Assembly: GCF_000371925.1 (NCBI RefSeq)
Contig: NZ_AQVE01000006.1
Location: 124,001-188,000, forward strand
DNA length: 64,000 bases
Origin: Thiolinea disciformis DSM 14473
Lineage (GTDB): Bacteria > Pseudomonadota > Gammaproteobacteria > Thiotrichales > Thiotrichaceae
Reading direction: 5' to 3'
The notes beneath the pieces are model-generated. The model searched no databases, was not told the DNA's origin, and saw only the letters and a program-made list of their open reading frames with translations. The position numbers and the translations under genes are program-made. Positions 35,614 through 44,439 of the stretch are shown in pieces (the stretch's first letter is position 1; each line of letters begins with the position of its first letter).

Positions 35614-36306
35614 GTGACAGTAAAGCGTGTATTGCTGTTGGGTATCGGCAATGTGCTCTGGGCCGATGAAGGTTTTGGGGTTCGTTGCATTGAAGTACTG
35701 CATCAGCATTATCAATTCCCTGAGCATGTCACCCTGATGGATGGTGGCACCCAAGGCATTTATCTGGTTCAGCACGTACAAGCGGCGGATATTTTAGTGG
35801 TATTTGATGCTATTGATTACGGCTTGGAAGGGGGTACGCTCAAACTGATAGCTGATGCCGATGTGCCTAATTTCATGGGCGCAAAAAAAATGAGCCTGCA
35901 TCAAACGGGCTTCCAAGAGGTCTTAGCGACTTCGCAATTGCTGGGACATTATCCGGAAAAGCTTTTATTAATTGGCGTTCAGCCGGTCGAATTAGACGAT
36001 TATGGCGGCAGCCTTCGCCCAGCAGTAAAAGCCCAAATTCAGCTTGCTATTGACTGTGCGCTTCGCTATTTAGCAGATCAAGGTATTCATGCAATACCCC
36101 GCGCTACACCACTACCCAGCCACGAACACTTATCGCCTTCACAAATAGCACTGGCGCAATATGAGTCAGGACGCCCTTCCGAGCAGCTTGCGTGCCGTTT
36201 GGGAGATGATCGGGTGTTGACTGACCCAAGCCTTAAGTTTGATCCAAAACCTTCTCCCATTGAGCAAGCCATGAGTGTGTCTGTGGATCATTGGAGGGAT
36301 CGCTGA
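35614..36306 (+). CDS. hupD: Hydrogenase maturation endopeptidase HupD
   Basis: HupD cleaves the C-terminal extension of HupL after nickel insertion. The M52 fold is seen in VLLLGIGNVLWADEGFG (Ni-binding E19), VFDAIDYG (Asp) and SLHQTGFQEVL (His), and LIGVQP. I choose GTG 35614, which has AAGGAGG 6 bp upstream, giving 230 residues; the frame continues to 35542 without family similarity. The last 50 residues are a Pro/Ser-rich tail longer than usual for HupD. First gene of the long plus-strand operon; the stop overlaps the hupF start (TGATG). Confidence 0.93.
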   Translation: MTVKRVLLLGIGNVLWADEGFGVRCIEVLHQHYQFPEHVTLMDGGTQGIYLVQHVQAADILVVFDAIDYGLEGGTLKLIADADVPNFMGAKKMSLHQTGFQEVLATSQLLGHYPEKLLLIGVQPVELDDYGGSLRPAVKAQIQLAIDCALRYLADQGIHAIPRATPLPSHEHLSPSQIALAQYESGRPSEQLACRLGDDRVLTDPSLKFDPKPSPIEQAMSVSVDHWRDR

Positions 36307-36632
36307 TGTGTATGGGGATTCCAATGCAAGTGCTGGAAATGCGCGGCACTTATGCTTTGTGTGAAGCTGAAGGGGAACAGCAATTACTGGATATGTTATT
36401 GGTTGGCGAACAACCCGCCGGAACATGGGTATTAAATTTCTTAGGTGCGGCGCGTGAAGTGATGAGTGCAGAACAAGCACAGGCTACGCGCCAAGCCTTA
36501 AAGGCCATGCAGTTGGTGATGCAGCAAGGCGTGAATGCTAACGCGAGCCTAGATAGTTTATTTGCTGATTTGATCGAGCGCGAACCCCCCTTACCTGAGC
36601 ATTTGCGTGCGCAAGTGTTGAACCGAGGATAA
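36306..36632 (+). CDS. hupF: Hydrogenase assembly chaperone HupF (HypC paralogue)
   Basis: A HypC/HupF-family chaperone of 108 residues beginning MCMGIPMQVLEM, with the essential Cys2 that binds the Fe(CN)2CO moiety. HupF stabilises the large subunit during assembly under oxygen. The helical C-terminal extension is typical of HupF and longer than in HypC. Start ATG 36306 overlaps the hupD TGA; an in-frame ATG at 36291 is not used because Cys must follow Met. A true HypC is encoded at 48208. Confidence 0.92.
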   Translation: MCMGIPMQVLEMRGTYALCEAEGEQQLLDMLLVGEQPAGTWVLNFLGAAREVMSAEQAQATRQALKAMQLVMQQGVNANASLDSLFADLIEREPPLPEHLRAQVLNRG

Positions 36633-36636
36633 ACCC

Positions 36637-37041
36637 ATGTCATCTCCTTTAATCGAGCGTCTTTTGCAAATCTATCCTTTGGTGGATGCAGCGAGTTTGT
36701 CTGCGTTTTTGGATGAGCATGAGTACAGTGTGTTGTTTTTTACCGAAGACCCTAATCGCTTTCCTGAAACCAACGATGTGGCAGTCGTGTTGCCCGAGTT
36801 AGTAAAGGTTTTTCAAGGTAAGTTTCAAGCGGCGATTATTGCTCAGCCAGATGAGAAGAAATTGCAAAGTTTGTATGGCTTCCAGTCTTGGCCAGCCTTG
36901 GTATTTATGAAACACCAACACTATCTCGGTGCAATTACCGGTATCCAAGATTGGTCGGTTTATCTACAAGATATTCAAACCATTTTAGCCTCGCCACCCA
37001 AGCGACCCTTATCCATTGGCATTCCTGTGGTCAGCCAGTAG
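36637..37041 (+). CDS. hupG: Hydrogenase accessory protein HupG (HyaE family, thioredoxin-like)
   Basis: A 134-residue thioredoxin-fold protein without the CxxC redox pair, as in HyaE/HoxO/HupG. These bind the Tat signal of the small subunit as proofreading chaperones and protect it under oxygen. Visible family features are FFTEDPNRFPETNDVAVVLPEL and YGFQSWPALVFMKHQHYLGAI. It lies 4 bp after hupF and 12 bp before hupH. Confidence 0.88.
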   Translation: MSSPLIERLLQIYPLVDAASLSAFLDEHEYSVLFFTEDPNRFPETNDVAVVLPELVKVFQGKFQAAIIAQPDEKKLQSLYGFQSWPALVFMKHQHYLGAITGIQDWSVYLQDIQTILASPPKRPLSIGIPVVSQ

Positions 37042-37053
37042 AGGAGAAAAACG

Positions 37054-37926
37054 ATGTCTGAGTTTCAATATAAGGGACGCCCACTGGGGATTCCGATTGT
37101 AGGCATTGGCACCCAGCCGATAGAAGAGGGGGATGAGCAGTTCAATTTCACCGGTTCACCCGGTGCTATGCCTACTTACCATCCGCCGATCTTGCCCGAG
37201 CCAGAAGAGATTGAAAATTTAGTTGAGGCAAAAGCTTTATTGCGGCGTTTACAAGAAGCGATGGCGAACTACCGAGCGGGTAGGCCAGCGCTAGTGTTTG
37301 ACCTTTCGCATTTGGATGCGGCCAATTTGGATTTGGTCAATCAAGTCTTGAATGAAGGCGAGGTCAGTGTGGTTTACGAGGGTAGTCCACGCTTACACAT
37401 TCAAGAATCGGTATTGACCGGTATTTGGCGGGTAAGAACTTATGATGCGCAGCAAGTGCTAGTCAGTGACGTGATTGAGGTTGGCGATATTCCTTCGGTG
37501 GTGCGTGACAAGACCTTTGCGAATGCAACGCCCATCGATACTGATTTAGAGCATTTACCCCAAGGTATTATTAATTCACCGTCACTGATTACGGAAATCG
37601 TCGAGCAAAGCCACGCATGGCAAGCCAACACCTTAGCACATGTGATTAATTTATCCTTATTGCCGCTTTCGCCTGATGATTTGGCGTTTCTGGGTGAGCG
37701 TTTAGGGGTGGGGGAGGTCACGATTTTATCGCGTGGTTATGGCAATTGTCGTATTGGTAGTACGCAAAAACGTAATGTGTGGTGGGTGAAGTTTTATAAC
37801 TCTGATGATGCACTGATCCTCAATACGATTGAGATTATCGATGTACCAGAAGTGGCGCGTGCCGCACAGGAAGATTTGCAGGATAGTGCGCTGCGCTTGG
37901 CAGAAATTTTGGAGATTTATCAATGA
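37054..37926 (+). CDS. hupH: Hydrogenase expression/formation protein HupH (HyaF family)
   Basis: A 290-residue HupH/HyaF family protein with two related halves. The first carries LPEPEEIENLVEAKALLRRL and VNQVLNEGEVSVVYEG. The second carries LGVGEVTILSRGYGNCRIGSTQ and VWWVKFYNSDDALILNTIEI. It is required for small-subunit maturation in oxygen-tolerant systems. Start ATG 37054 has AGGAG upstream. The stop overlaps the hupI start (ATGA). Confidence 0.93.
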   Translation: MSEFQYKGRPLGIPIVGIGTQPIEEGDEQFNFTGSPGAMPTYHPPILPEPEEIENLVEAKALLRRLQEAMANYRAGRPALVFDLSHLDAANLDLVNQVLNEGEVSVVYEGSPRLHIQESVLTGIWRVRTYDAQQVLVSDVIEVGDIPSVVRDKTFANATPIDTDLEHLPQGIINSPSLITEIVEQSHAWQANTLAHVINLSLLPLSPDDLAFLGERLGVGEVTILSRGYGNCRIGSTQKRNVWWVKFYNSDDALILNTIEIIDVPEVARAAQEDLQDSALRLAEILEIYQ

Positions 37927-38156
37927 GTATGCCAAGACAGGGCGGTTTTGAAGGTTCTTATGGTGGTGATAATGCACGCCTTAAGGATGCGGATAAGATG
38001 GAGTGCAAGATTTGTTGGCGTGTCTATGATCCGGCTGAAGGTTGCGACTATTGGCAAATAGCGGCTGGAACACCCTTTTCACAATTGCCGGAGCACTGGC
38101 GTTGTCCCGAATGCGATGCGCCCAAGCATCAATTTATGGTGTCACAGGATGAATGA
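37923..38156 (+). CDS. hupI: Rubredoxin HupI
   Basis: A 77-residue rubredoxin with the one-iron site CKIC ... CPEC (MECKICWRVYDPAEG and HWRCPECDAPKHQF). Rubredoxins in hydrogenase operons (HupI/HoxR) help mature the Fe-S clusters of the small subunit under oxygen. ATG 37923 overlaps hupH, and its end overlaps the start of hupJ. Confidence 0.95.
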   Translation: MSMPRQGGFEGSYGGDNARLKDADKMECKICWRVYDPAEGCDYWQIAAGTPFSQLPEHWRCPECDAPKHQFMVSQDE

Positions 38157-38661
38157 TCGTGTGCCACTAACATCGGCTATGTGGGTTGAACGTTTTGAGC
38201 ATTTATTCAAGAACATTCAACAGATGCGTATGCAGGATTTGCCCTTTTTGCATACCGGCATAACCGTAAAAGCGTTTGGTTTTGAACCGCATCAGCAAGG
38301 TTTTTTAGGTGTCGTGCTCACACCTTGGTTTATGAATCTGATTTTTGTGCCAGAGGTTTTAACGCAGGAGCAAGTAGGTAGTAGACAGTTTTTGCAATTA
38401 CCCGCAGGGACTTATGATTTTATTGTGAATTACGAAGATCCGATTGGTTTTTACTGGACTTGCTCTCTGTTTTCGCCAGTGTTGGAGTTTGAAGATCAAC
38501 AAGCTGCCGAGCAAACCGCGCAATATGCCTTATTAGCCGTGCTGCAGCCGGATCACAGTTCAGCCAAAGACCAATACCAAGCCGAAAAGCCTTTAGCCGA
38601 ACGCCTGCAACAGCCTATGTCGCGGCGTGCATGGTTGCAAGGTAAGTTTCTAAGAGATTGA
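38149..38661 (+). CDS. hupJ: Hydrogenase assembly chaperone HupJ (HybE family)
   Basis: A 170-residue HybE/HupJ family chaperone. It has the typical central block GFEPHQQGFLGVVLTPWFMNLIFVP followed by LPAGTYDFIV and a conserved SLFSPVLEFEDQ. The C-terminus SRRAWLQGKFLRD recalls the twin-arginine-like stretch common in this family. Start ATG 38149 overlaps hupI by 8 bp; the longer frame from 38116 lies inside hupI and is not family-like. Confidence 0.91.
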   Translation: MNDRVPLTSAMWVERFEHLFKNIQQMRMQDLPFLHTGITVKAFGFEPHQQGFLGVVLTPWFMNLIFVPEVLTQEQVGSRQFLQLPAGTYDFIVNYEDPIGFYWTCSLFSPVLEFEDQQAAEQTAQYALLAVLQPDHSSAKDQYQAEKPLAERLQQPMSRRAWLQGKFLRD

Positions 38662-38662
38662 A

Positions 38663-39691
38663 ATGCAAGCAGGTATTGAGGGAGGACTGCATATTGTCAT
38701 GAATGTTGAGCGTACTGACGTACACATTCGCTCGACACGTCCTTTGCAGGCTATCAATCAACTCTTGCAAGGTAAAACAATGGATCAAGCGTTAGCGCTG
38801 ATACCGTTGTTGTTTCATGTCTGTGGTACGGCGCATGGTCTAGCAGCGTTGAAGGCAAACGCTGCACTATTCAATAAGCCTATAGACCCAGAACATTATG
38901 CTGCTTTGCAGGACTTAGTGGCACTTGAAACAGGGCGTGAGCAGGTACAACGCATTTTGCTTGATTGGAGTGCGTGGCGGGGTTTGAAGCCGGAGCTAAG
39001 TGTGATACGTGAAGCGATGCAGTTTCTTACCACCGCTAAACAAACCTGGTTTAAAGCGGGTAACGTTTTTCGTGCGGATAGTGAGCTATTGCAGACTAAA
39101 GCGCAGCGTGAGTGGCTCAAGCAGCGATGGCGGCAATACCTAGAGCAGCATATTTTTGCAGTAAGTTTGGAGCGTTTTCAGGCGTTTAATAGGGATGATT
39201 TACAGACTTGGATACACCAAGCAGAGACTATCCCAGCTCACGCTTTACGGCGTTTAAAAGAGAAGGATTGGGGAGGTTTGGGTGCTAATTCTTTAGTACC
39301 TGAGCTAGAGAACTCGGTGTTAGCACGGCAGGTACAACAGCCTTTAATCCAACAGGTTTTGCGGGAGTTTGGTAATGGTGTGCTGAGTCGTTGGTTGGCA
39401 CTTTTACTTGAATTAGTAAGGGGTACTACTGAAGTGGATGATCATGCCGTGCCAGCAGCACGTGGTAACTTGCGGCATCAAGTCGCCTTGGATGCAAATC
39501 AGTTCATTCAATGCTATTCGATTCTCGCGCCAACCGAGGTGAATTTCGCAAACGATGGTGTGGTAGCAGCGGGTTTAAAAGCTTTATGCCGGAGTAGGCC
39601 TTTAGAGGATCTAAAAGACCGCGCGAATCTTTGGATTCAAGCGGTTGACCCTTGTGTCTCTTATACGCTCGAGATTCAAACTCATGCATGA
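38663..39691 (+). CDS. hupK: Hydrogenase accessory protein HupK
   Basis: HupK is a degenerate paralogue of the hydrogenase large subunit and is thought to be a scaffold for NiFe cofactor assembly. This 342-residue protein keeps the large-subunit-like N-terminal strand (GGLHIVMNVER) and a remnant of the L1 motif, HVCGTAHGLAAL, with a single Cys. At the C-terminus it has AARGNLRHQVALD and YSILAPTEVNFAND, the counterpart of the 'RG.L.H...PTTWN' region, but it lacks the final CxxC. It starts 1 bp after hupJ and its end overlaps hypA by 8 bp. Confidence 0.87.
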   Translation: MQAGIEGGLHIVMNVERTDVHIRSTRPLQAINQLLQGKTMDQALALIPLLFHVCGTAHGLAALKANAALFNKPIDPEHYAALQDLVALETGREQVQRILLDWSAWRGLKPELSVIREAMQFLTTAKQTWFKAGNVFRADSELLQTKAQREWLKQRWRQYLEQHIFAVSLERFQAFNRDDLQTWIHQAETIPAHALRRLKEKDWGGLGANSLVPELENSVLARQVQQPLIQQVLREFGNGVLSRWLALLLELVRGTTEVDDHAVPAARGNLRHQVALDANQFIQCYSILAPTEVNFANDGVVAAGLKALCRSRPLEDLKDRANLWIQAVDPCVSYTLEIQTHA

Positions 39692-40025
39692 AATGTCCTT
39701 AGCGGAAGGGATGCTGCAAGTGTTAGAACAGGCCGCGCAAACCCAACAGTTTAAAAAAGTGAAAACCGTCTGGTTGGAAATCGGTGCCTTAGCCAATGTC
39801 GAAGTGCCTGCTTTGGAGTTTGCCTTTGAAGTGGTATCGCGCCACAGCGTTGCCGATCAGGCCAAACTAGAAATTATTCATTTACCCGCGATCGCATGGT
39901 GCATGCAATGCGGCAAAAGTGTTGAGATTAAACAGCGTTATGATGCTTGTCCTGATTGTGGCAGTTATCAATTGCAAGTCAGCTCAGGTGATGAAATGCG
40001 TATAAAAGAATTGGAGGTGGATTAA
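39684..40025 (+). CDS. hypA: Hydrogenase nickel incorporation protein HypA
   Basis: A 113-residue nickel chaperone. H2 of MHEMSL is the nickel ligand, and the zinc site is CMQC ... CPDC (about 72-91). It works with the HypB GTPase to put Ni into the large subunit. ATG 39684 lies just inside the hupK end. The TAA overlaps the hypB start (TAATG), a translational-coupling signal. Confidence 0.95.
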   Translation: MHEMSLAEGMLQVLEQAAQTQQFKKVKTVWLEIGALANVEVPALEFAFEVVSRHSVADQAKLEIIHLPAIAWCMQCGKSVEIKQRYDACPDCGSYQLQVSSGDEMRIKELEVD

Positions 40026-40969
40026 TGTGTACAGTATGCGGTTGTGGAGCAGGTGAAACGCGCGTTGAAGGGCATGAGCACCACCATCATGATCACCCAC
40101 ACGATCATCACCATCATGGACATGAGCACTCACAGGATCATGCGCACAATCATAGCCATGAGCATCACGAACACTCAATTATTCGTGGCCTAGGCACACA
40201 GCACCAACATTATGGACAAGGCCCTGCACGTGCGCATGTGGCGGGTTTAAGTCAGTCGCGTATGGTGCAGATTGAGCAAGATATTTTGGGTAAGAATAAT
40301 CAATATGCCCAGCAAAATCGGCGTTGGTTTGCAGAACAAGGTGTATTAGCCCTAAATCTGGTCTCTAGTCCAGGATCGGGGAAGACGTCGCTTTTAGTGC
40401 GCACCCTCACCGATTTAAAAGAGGAATTTGCCTTAGCTGTAATTGAAGGCGATCAGGAAACCGCGAATGATGCGGATCGGATTCGTGCCACAGGTGTACC
40501 AGCTATTCAGATTAATACAGGTAAGGGTTGTCATTTAGATGCTCACATGGTCGGACATGCCTTAGAAAGCTTGAAGCCTGAGCCTACCAGTATCTTATTT
40601 ATTGAAAATGTGGGGAATTTAGTTTGCCCTGCGGCCTTTGATTTGGGTGAAGCGAATAAGGTAGCGATTTTGTCGGTCACCGAAGGCGAAGACAAACCGA
40701 TTAAATACCCTGACATGTTCCATGCCGCCAAATTGTTATTACTGAATAAAGTGGATCTACTGCCTTACCTACAATTTGACGTGGCAAAATGTATTGAATA
40801 CGCACGTCGAGTCAACCCTGATATTCAAGTCTTGCAAGTGTCAGCGACCACAGGACAGGGTATGAATCAGTGGTATCAGTGGCTGCGGATGACGCAGCAA
40901 ATGCGTTTACTCGGTCATCCGTTGGCGAGTGCTGCGACTCAAACAAGGCCGACAGGAGTGCAGGCATGA
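40025..40969 (+). CDS. hypB: Hydrogenase nickel incorporation GTPase HypB
   Basis: A 314-residue SIMIBI GTPase. It has the N-terminal high-affinity nickel motif [11 protein letters not shown], a His/Asp-rich nickel storage stretch (about residues 16-58, more than 20 His), and the GTPase loops [10 protein letters not shown] (P-loop), EGDQET and NKVDLLPY. The conserved metal-binding Cys-His of the G domain is in [10 protein letters not shown]. The ATG overlaps the hypA stop, and the TGA overlaps the hupR start (ATGA). Confidence 0.96.
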   Translation: MCTVCGCGAGETRVEGHEHHHHDHPHDHHHHGHEHSQDHAHNHSHEHHEHSIIRGLGTQHQHYGQGPARAHVAGLSQSRMVQIEQDILGKNNQYAQQNRRWFAEQGVLALNLVSSPGSGKTSLLVRTLTDLKEEFALAVIEGDQETANDADRIRATGVPAIQINTGKGCHLDAHMVGHALESLKPEPTSILFIENVGNLVCPAAFDLGEANKVAILSVTEGEDKPIKYPDMFHAAKLLLLNKVDLLPYLQFDVAKCIEYARRVNPDIQVLQVSATTGQGMNQWYQWLRMTQQMRLLGHPLASAATQTRPTGVQA

Positions 40970-42435
40970 CCGAGCGTCCAACCATATTAGTGGTGGATGA
41001 TGAAGTGCGTTCCTTGGAGGCAATGGAACGCATTTTGGCTGAAGATTTTGATATTCATACCGCCCATTCCGCGCAGCAAGCCTTAGATATTTTGGCGCGA
41101 GAATGGGTGCAAGTGATAGTCTGTGATCAGCGTATGCCTGATGTAACAGGGGTGAGTTTATTGGCACAAGTACGCGAGCAATACCCTGATGTCGTGCGCA
41201 TGATTATCTCAGGCTATACCGATTCGGAGGATATTATTCGTTCGATCAATGAGGCGGGCATTTACCAATATATTAGCAAACCTTGGCATCCTAATGAATT
41301 GCGTTTAAAGCTACGGAATGCCGTCGAATTATTTGAATTACAAAGACAAAACGAACGCCTAAGTCTGGAATTAAAACTCAAGCCCAGTACCTTAGAGGCA
41401 GCGATTCAAAGCAAACGCCAAGCGCTACAACAGCGTTACGATTGGGATATGGGCGTGGTACGCAGTCCCAATAGTTGTATGAATGCGGTTTGCCAAGAGA
41501 TTTTCCAAGTTGCGCCTTATGATGTGAATGTCGTGCTCACGGGCGAATCAGGGACAGGTAAGGAGTTATTAGCGCGTGCCTTGCATTATAATAGCTTACG
41601 TCAAGATCAAGTATTTGTGGCACAAAACTGCGGTGCTTTACCCGACGAATTATTAGAAAGCGAACTGTTTGGACATAAGCGTGGGGCATTTACGGGGGCA
41701 GTGGCTGATCGGGTCGGGTTATTTGAGTTGGCGGATAAGGGTACGATCTTTTTAGATGAGATTGGCGATATTTCACCTGTGTTTCAGGTCAAATTATTAC
41801 GCGTCTTGCAAGAGGGAGAAATTCGCCCGCTGGGTACTAATACCACGCGTAGTATTAATGTGCGGGTGATTGCCGCCACCAATAAGAATTTGGAAGAAGA
41901 AGTCAGGCGCGGACGGTTTCGCCAAGATTTATATTATCGTTTAGCCACTTTCTCCATACATCTTCCCCCCTTACGCCAACGCTTAGCTGACGTACCCTTG
42001 TTGGCTCATGCTTTATTGCAAGAGGCAATGGTGCAATTAGGCAAAACCGTTAAAGGTTTTACTAAAGAAGCCTTGGTGTGTTTGCAAGGCTATCATTGGC
42101 CTGGCAATGTGCGTGAATTACAAAATGAAGTAAAGCGTATGTTGGTATTAGGGCAGGGTGATTATTTGGGGGCAGAATTGATTTCCTCGCATGTCTTGCG
42201 TGCCACACCCGAAGAGTTTCGCCAAGACATGCGTTTATTGACGGAAGATGTGCAAGGTACTTTAAAAGATCGCGTCGAACAGTTGGAAGCGCGGATTTTA
42301 AAAGAAGTATTAACTCGTCATCGTTGGAATAAGAGTCGTGCAGCGGAGGAATTAGGTTTATCGCGTGTGGGATTGCGTTCCAAGTTGGAGCGCTATGAAT
42401 TAGAACGCCTAGCCCCCCTGTCCAGCGATGACTGA
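40966..42435 (+). CDS. hupR: Hydrogenase regulator HupR/HoxA, sigma54-dependent NtrC-type activator
   Basis: A 489-residue response regulator. The receiver domain has D11/D12 and phosphoacceptor D54 (CDQRMPD). The AAA+ domain has Walker A GESGTGKE, the sigma54-contact loop RGAFTGA and Walker B FLDEIGD. A Fis-type helix-turn-helix is at the C-terminus ([22 protein letters not shown]). The intact GAFTGA loop fits a sigma54 activator, in agreement with the -24/-12 box before hupS. In studied relatives the unphosphorylated form is active and the kinase switches it off. Start ATG 40966 overlaps hypB. The end overlaps the next gene by 8 bp. Confidence 0.93.
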   Translation: MTERPTILVVDDEVRSLEAMERILAEDFDIHTAHSAQQALDILAREWVQVIVCDQRMPDVTGVSLLAQVREQYPDVVRMIISGYTDSEDIIRSINEAGIYQYISKPWHPNELRLKLRNAVELFELQRQNERLSLELKLKPSTLEAAIQSKRQALQQRYDWDMGVVRSPNSCMNAVCQEIFQVAPYDVNVVLTGESGTGKELLARALHYNSLRQDQVFVAQNCGALPDELLESELFGHKRGAFTGAVADRVGLFELADKGTIFLDEIGDISPVFQVKLLRVLQEGEIRPLGTNTTRSINVRVIAATNKNLEEEVRRGRFRQDLYYRLATFSIHLPPLRQRLADVPLLAHALLQEAMVQLGKTVKGFTKEALVCLQGYHWPGNVRELQNEVKRMLVLGQGDYLGAELISSHVLRATPEEFRQDMRLLTEDVQGTLKDRVEQLEARILKEVLTRHRWNKSRAAEELGLSRVGLRSKLERYELERLAPLSSDD

Positions 42436-43423
42436 AACGCTGCTCCAGCAAGCAGGACTGGAACAAGGTTTACCCGATCACTTTGAGGAAAGCGCATGGG
42501 TGGAAGTCATCCAACGCATGGATGCGATTTATACCGATTTAGTGCGCTATCAAATTGAATTAGAAGAGAAGAATGCTGAATTAGAACGTGCCTATAGTGA
42601 ATTAAAACAAGCTCATCAAGCCTTACAAGATAAACAACAACAATTAATCCAATCGGAAAAAATGGCCTCACTCGGACGCCTAGTAGCAGGCGTGGCACAC
42701 GAATTAAATAACCCCATTAGTTTCGTCTTTGCCAATATGCACGCGTTGCTCGGTTATGAAGAGCGCTTTCGGCGTTATTTGGAGGCTGTACATAGTCATA
42801 TTGCGTTACCCGAACGTGAAGCCTTACGGCAGAAGCTACGTATTGATCGCATCTTGCAAGACATTCGACCTTTGTTAGCAGGCTCCATGGAGGGTGCGGA
42901 GCGGGTGAGTGAGATTGTCAAAAACCTGCGCCAATTCTCCACCCCTGCCAGTCAAAAGCCTGAGTCCTTTGATATTGTCGCGCTTTGCCAACGTACCGTG
43001 ATGTGGTTGGTGCGCTCTGCCCCTCATAAACCCCAGATTGACTTGGACTGCCCTGAACAATTGGTGATTTATAATTACGAGGGCTATGTCAGTCAGGTCT
43101 TAGTCAATCTGATTCAAAATGCGCTGGATGCGATGGATGGCATTGCCAAACCCTTACTCAGTGTTAAATTATGGCAGGAGCAAGACAAACTACATCTGAC
43201 GGTCAAAGATAATGGTCATGGTATTAAGGATGTGGATTTGCACAAACTGTTTGACCCCTTTTTTACGACAAAGCCTGTGGGCAAGGGCACAGGGTTAGGC
43301 TTGTATATTAGTTATGGGCTGATTACCGAACAATGTCGTGGCAGTTTAAGTGCGCATAATTATTATCAAAACGGTGATAATGGCGCGGTGTTTAAATTGT
43401 CCTTACCTGTGAATTTAGTATGA
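42428..43423 (+). CDS. hupT: Short HupT/HoxJ-type sensor histidine kinase without PAS domain
   Basis: A 331-residue soluble kinase. It starts with about 80 residues that are mostly coiled coil (YQIELEEKNAELERAYSEL ...). Then come the H-box VAHELNNPISFVFAN (H91), a dimerisation segment, and an ATPase domain with N box (VNLIQNALDAM), G1 (DNGHGI), F box (DPFFTTK) and G2 (GTGLGLYISY). From operon position and type it is HupT/HoxJ, which receives the H2 signal from HupUV and phosphorylates HupR. Known HupT/HoxJ are about 450-480 residues with an N-terminal PAS-containing region, which this protein lacks. It overlaps hupR (8 bp) and hupU (4 bp). Confidence 0.88.
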   Translation: MTETLLQQAGLEQGLPDHFEESAWVEVIQRMDAIYTDLVRYQIELEEKNAELERAYSELKQAHQALQDKQQQLIQSEKMASLGRLVAGVAHELNNPISFVFANMHALLGYEERFRRYLEAVHSHIALPEREALRQKLRIDRILQDIRPLLAGSMEGAERVSEIVKNLRQFSTPASQKPESFDIVALCQRTVMWLVRSAPHKPQIDLDCPEQLVIYNYEGYVSQVLVNLIQNALDAMDGIAKPLLSVKLWQEQDKLHLTVKDNGHGIKDVDLHKLFDPFFTTKPVGKGTGLGLYISYGLITEQCRGSLSAHNYYQNGDNGAVFKLSLPVNLV

Positions 43424-44439
43424 AACAGGACACCACTCACAAGACCTTCAATCTTTTATGGCTCCAGTCAGGCGGTTGCGGTGGGTGTTCCATGTCGTTA
43501 TTGAATGCAGAAAGTCCTGATCTTTACCAAACCCTTGCCCTCGCCAATATAAACCTGTTATGGCATCCCTCGTTAAGTGAGGCATCCAATCAGCAAGTTA
43601 TTGATTTATTGAATGATATTCTCAATGATCAGATTTGCTTAGATGCCTTATGTTTAGAAGGCTCAGTCATTCATGCGCCCAATAATACAGGGCTGTTACA
43701 TAAGTTTGCGGGCACGAATCAAGCCATGAAGTACTGGTTGCAAGCCTTGGTGGAGAAAGCGCGTTATGTGATCGCAATAGGTTCATGTGCAGCCTTTGGT
43801 GGGATTACTGCCGCAGGCGACAATCCCACCGATGCCACAGGCTTACAATACGATGGCGCGAAACAGGGGGCTTTATTACAGCCTGAATGGCGTTCGCGCG
43901 CAGATTTTCCCGTGATTAATATTGCGGGTTGCCCAACACATCCTGCATGGATTACTGATACCTTATTACAACTCGCCTTGGGACAATTTTCTCAAGATTG
44001 CTTGGATGAGTTTAACCGTCCCCGTTCCTACACTGATCACTTAGTGCATCACGGTTGCCCGCGTAATGAGTTTTATGAGTATAAGGCCAGTGCAGAACAA
44101 GCAGGTGATATGGGTTGCATGATGGAGCATCGCGGCTGTTTAGGAACACAAGCGCGTGCCGATTGTAATACTCGTCTATGGAATGGTTCAGGTTCATGTT
44201 TGCGCGGTGGTTATGCCTGCATTAATTGCACTGCCCCCGACTTTGAAAATCCGCCTCATGCTTTTGGTGAAACACCCAAGATTGCCGGTATTCCTATTGG
44301 TTTACCAAGCGATATGCCTAAGGCTTGGTTCGTCGCACTGGCTTCACTTTCTAAAGCAGCTACCCCGAAACGGGTGCGCGATAATGCCTTGGCGGATCGC
44401 GTGGTGATTGCCCCGCAAGGCAAGGGGCGTAAGGTATGA
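43420..44439 (+). CDS. hupU: Regulatory hydrogenase small subunit HupU (HoxB)
   Basis: The small subunit of the H2-sensing regulatory hydrogenase, 339 residues. It lacks a Tat signal, so it stays in the cytosol; the sequence opens with the proximal-cluster region LLWLQSGGCGGCSMSLLN. Other cluster residues are in GSCAAFGG, GCPTHP, GCPRNEFYE, CMMEHRGCLG and CINCTAPDFENP. With HupV it detects H2 and signals through HupT. ATG 43420 overlaps hupT, and the stop overlaps hupV (ATGA). Confidence 0.94.
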   Translation: MKQDTTHKTFNLLWLQSGGCGGCSMSLLNAESPDLYQTLALANINLLWHPSLSEASNQQVIDLLNDILNDQICLDALCLEGSVIHAPNNTGLLHKFAGTNQAMKYWLQALVEKARYVIAIGSCAAFGGITAAGDNPTDATGLQYDGAKQGALLQPEWRSRADFPVINIAGCPTHPAWITDTLLQLALGQFSQDCLDEFNRPRSYTDHLVHHGCPRNEFYEYKASAEQAGDMGCMMEHRGCLGTQARADCNTRLWNGSGSCLRGGYACINCTAPDFENPPHAFGETPKIAGIPIGLPSDMPKAWFVALASLSKAATPKRVRDNALADRVVIAPQGKGRKV

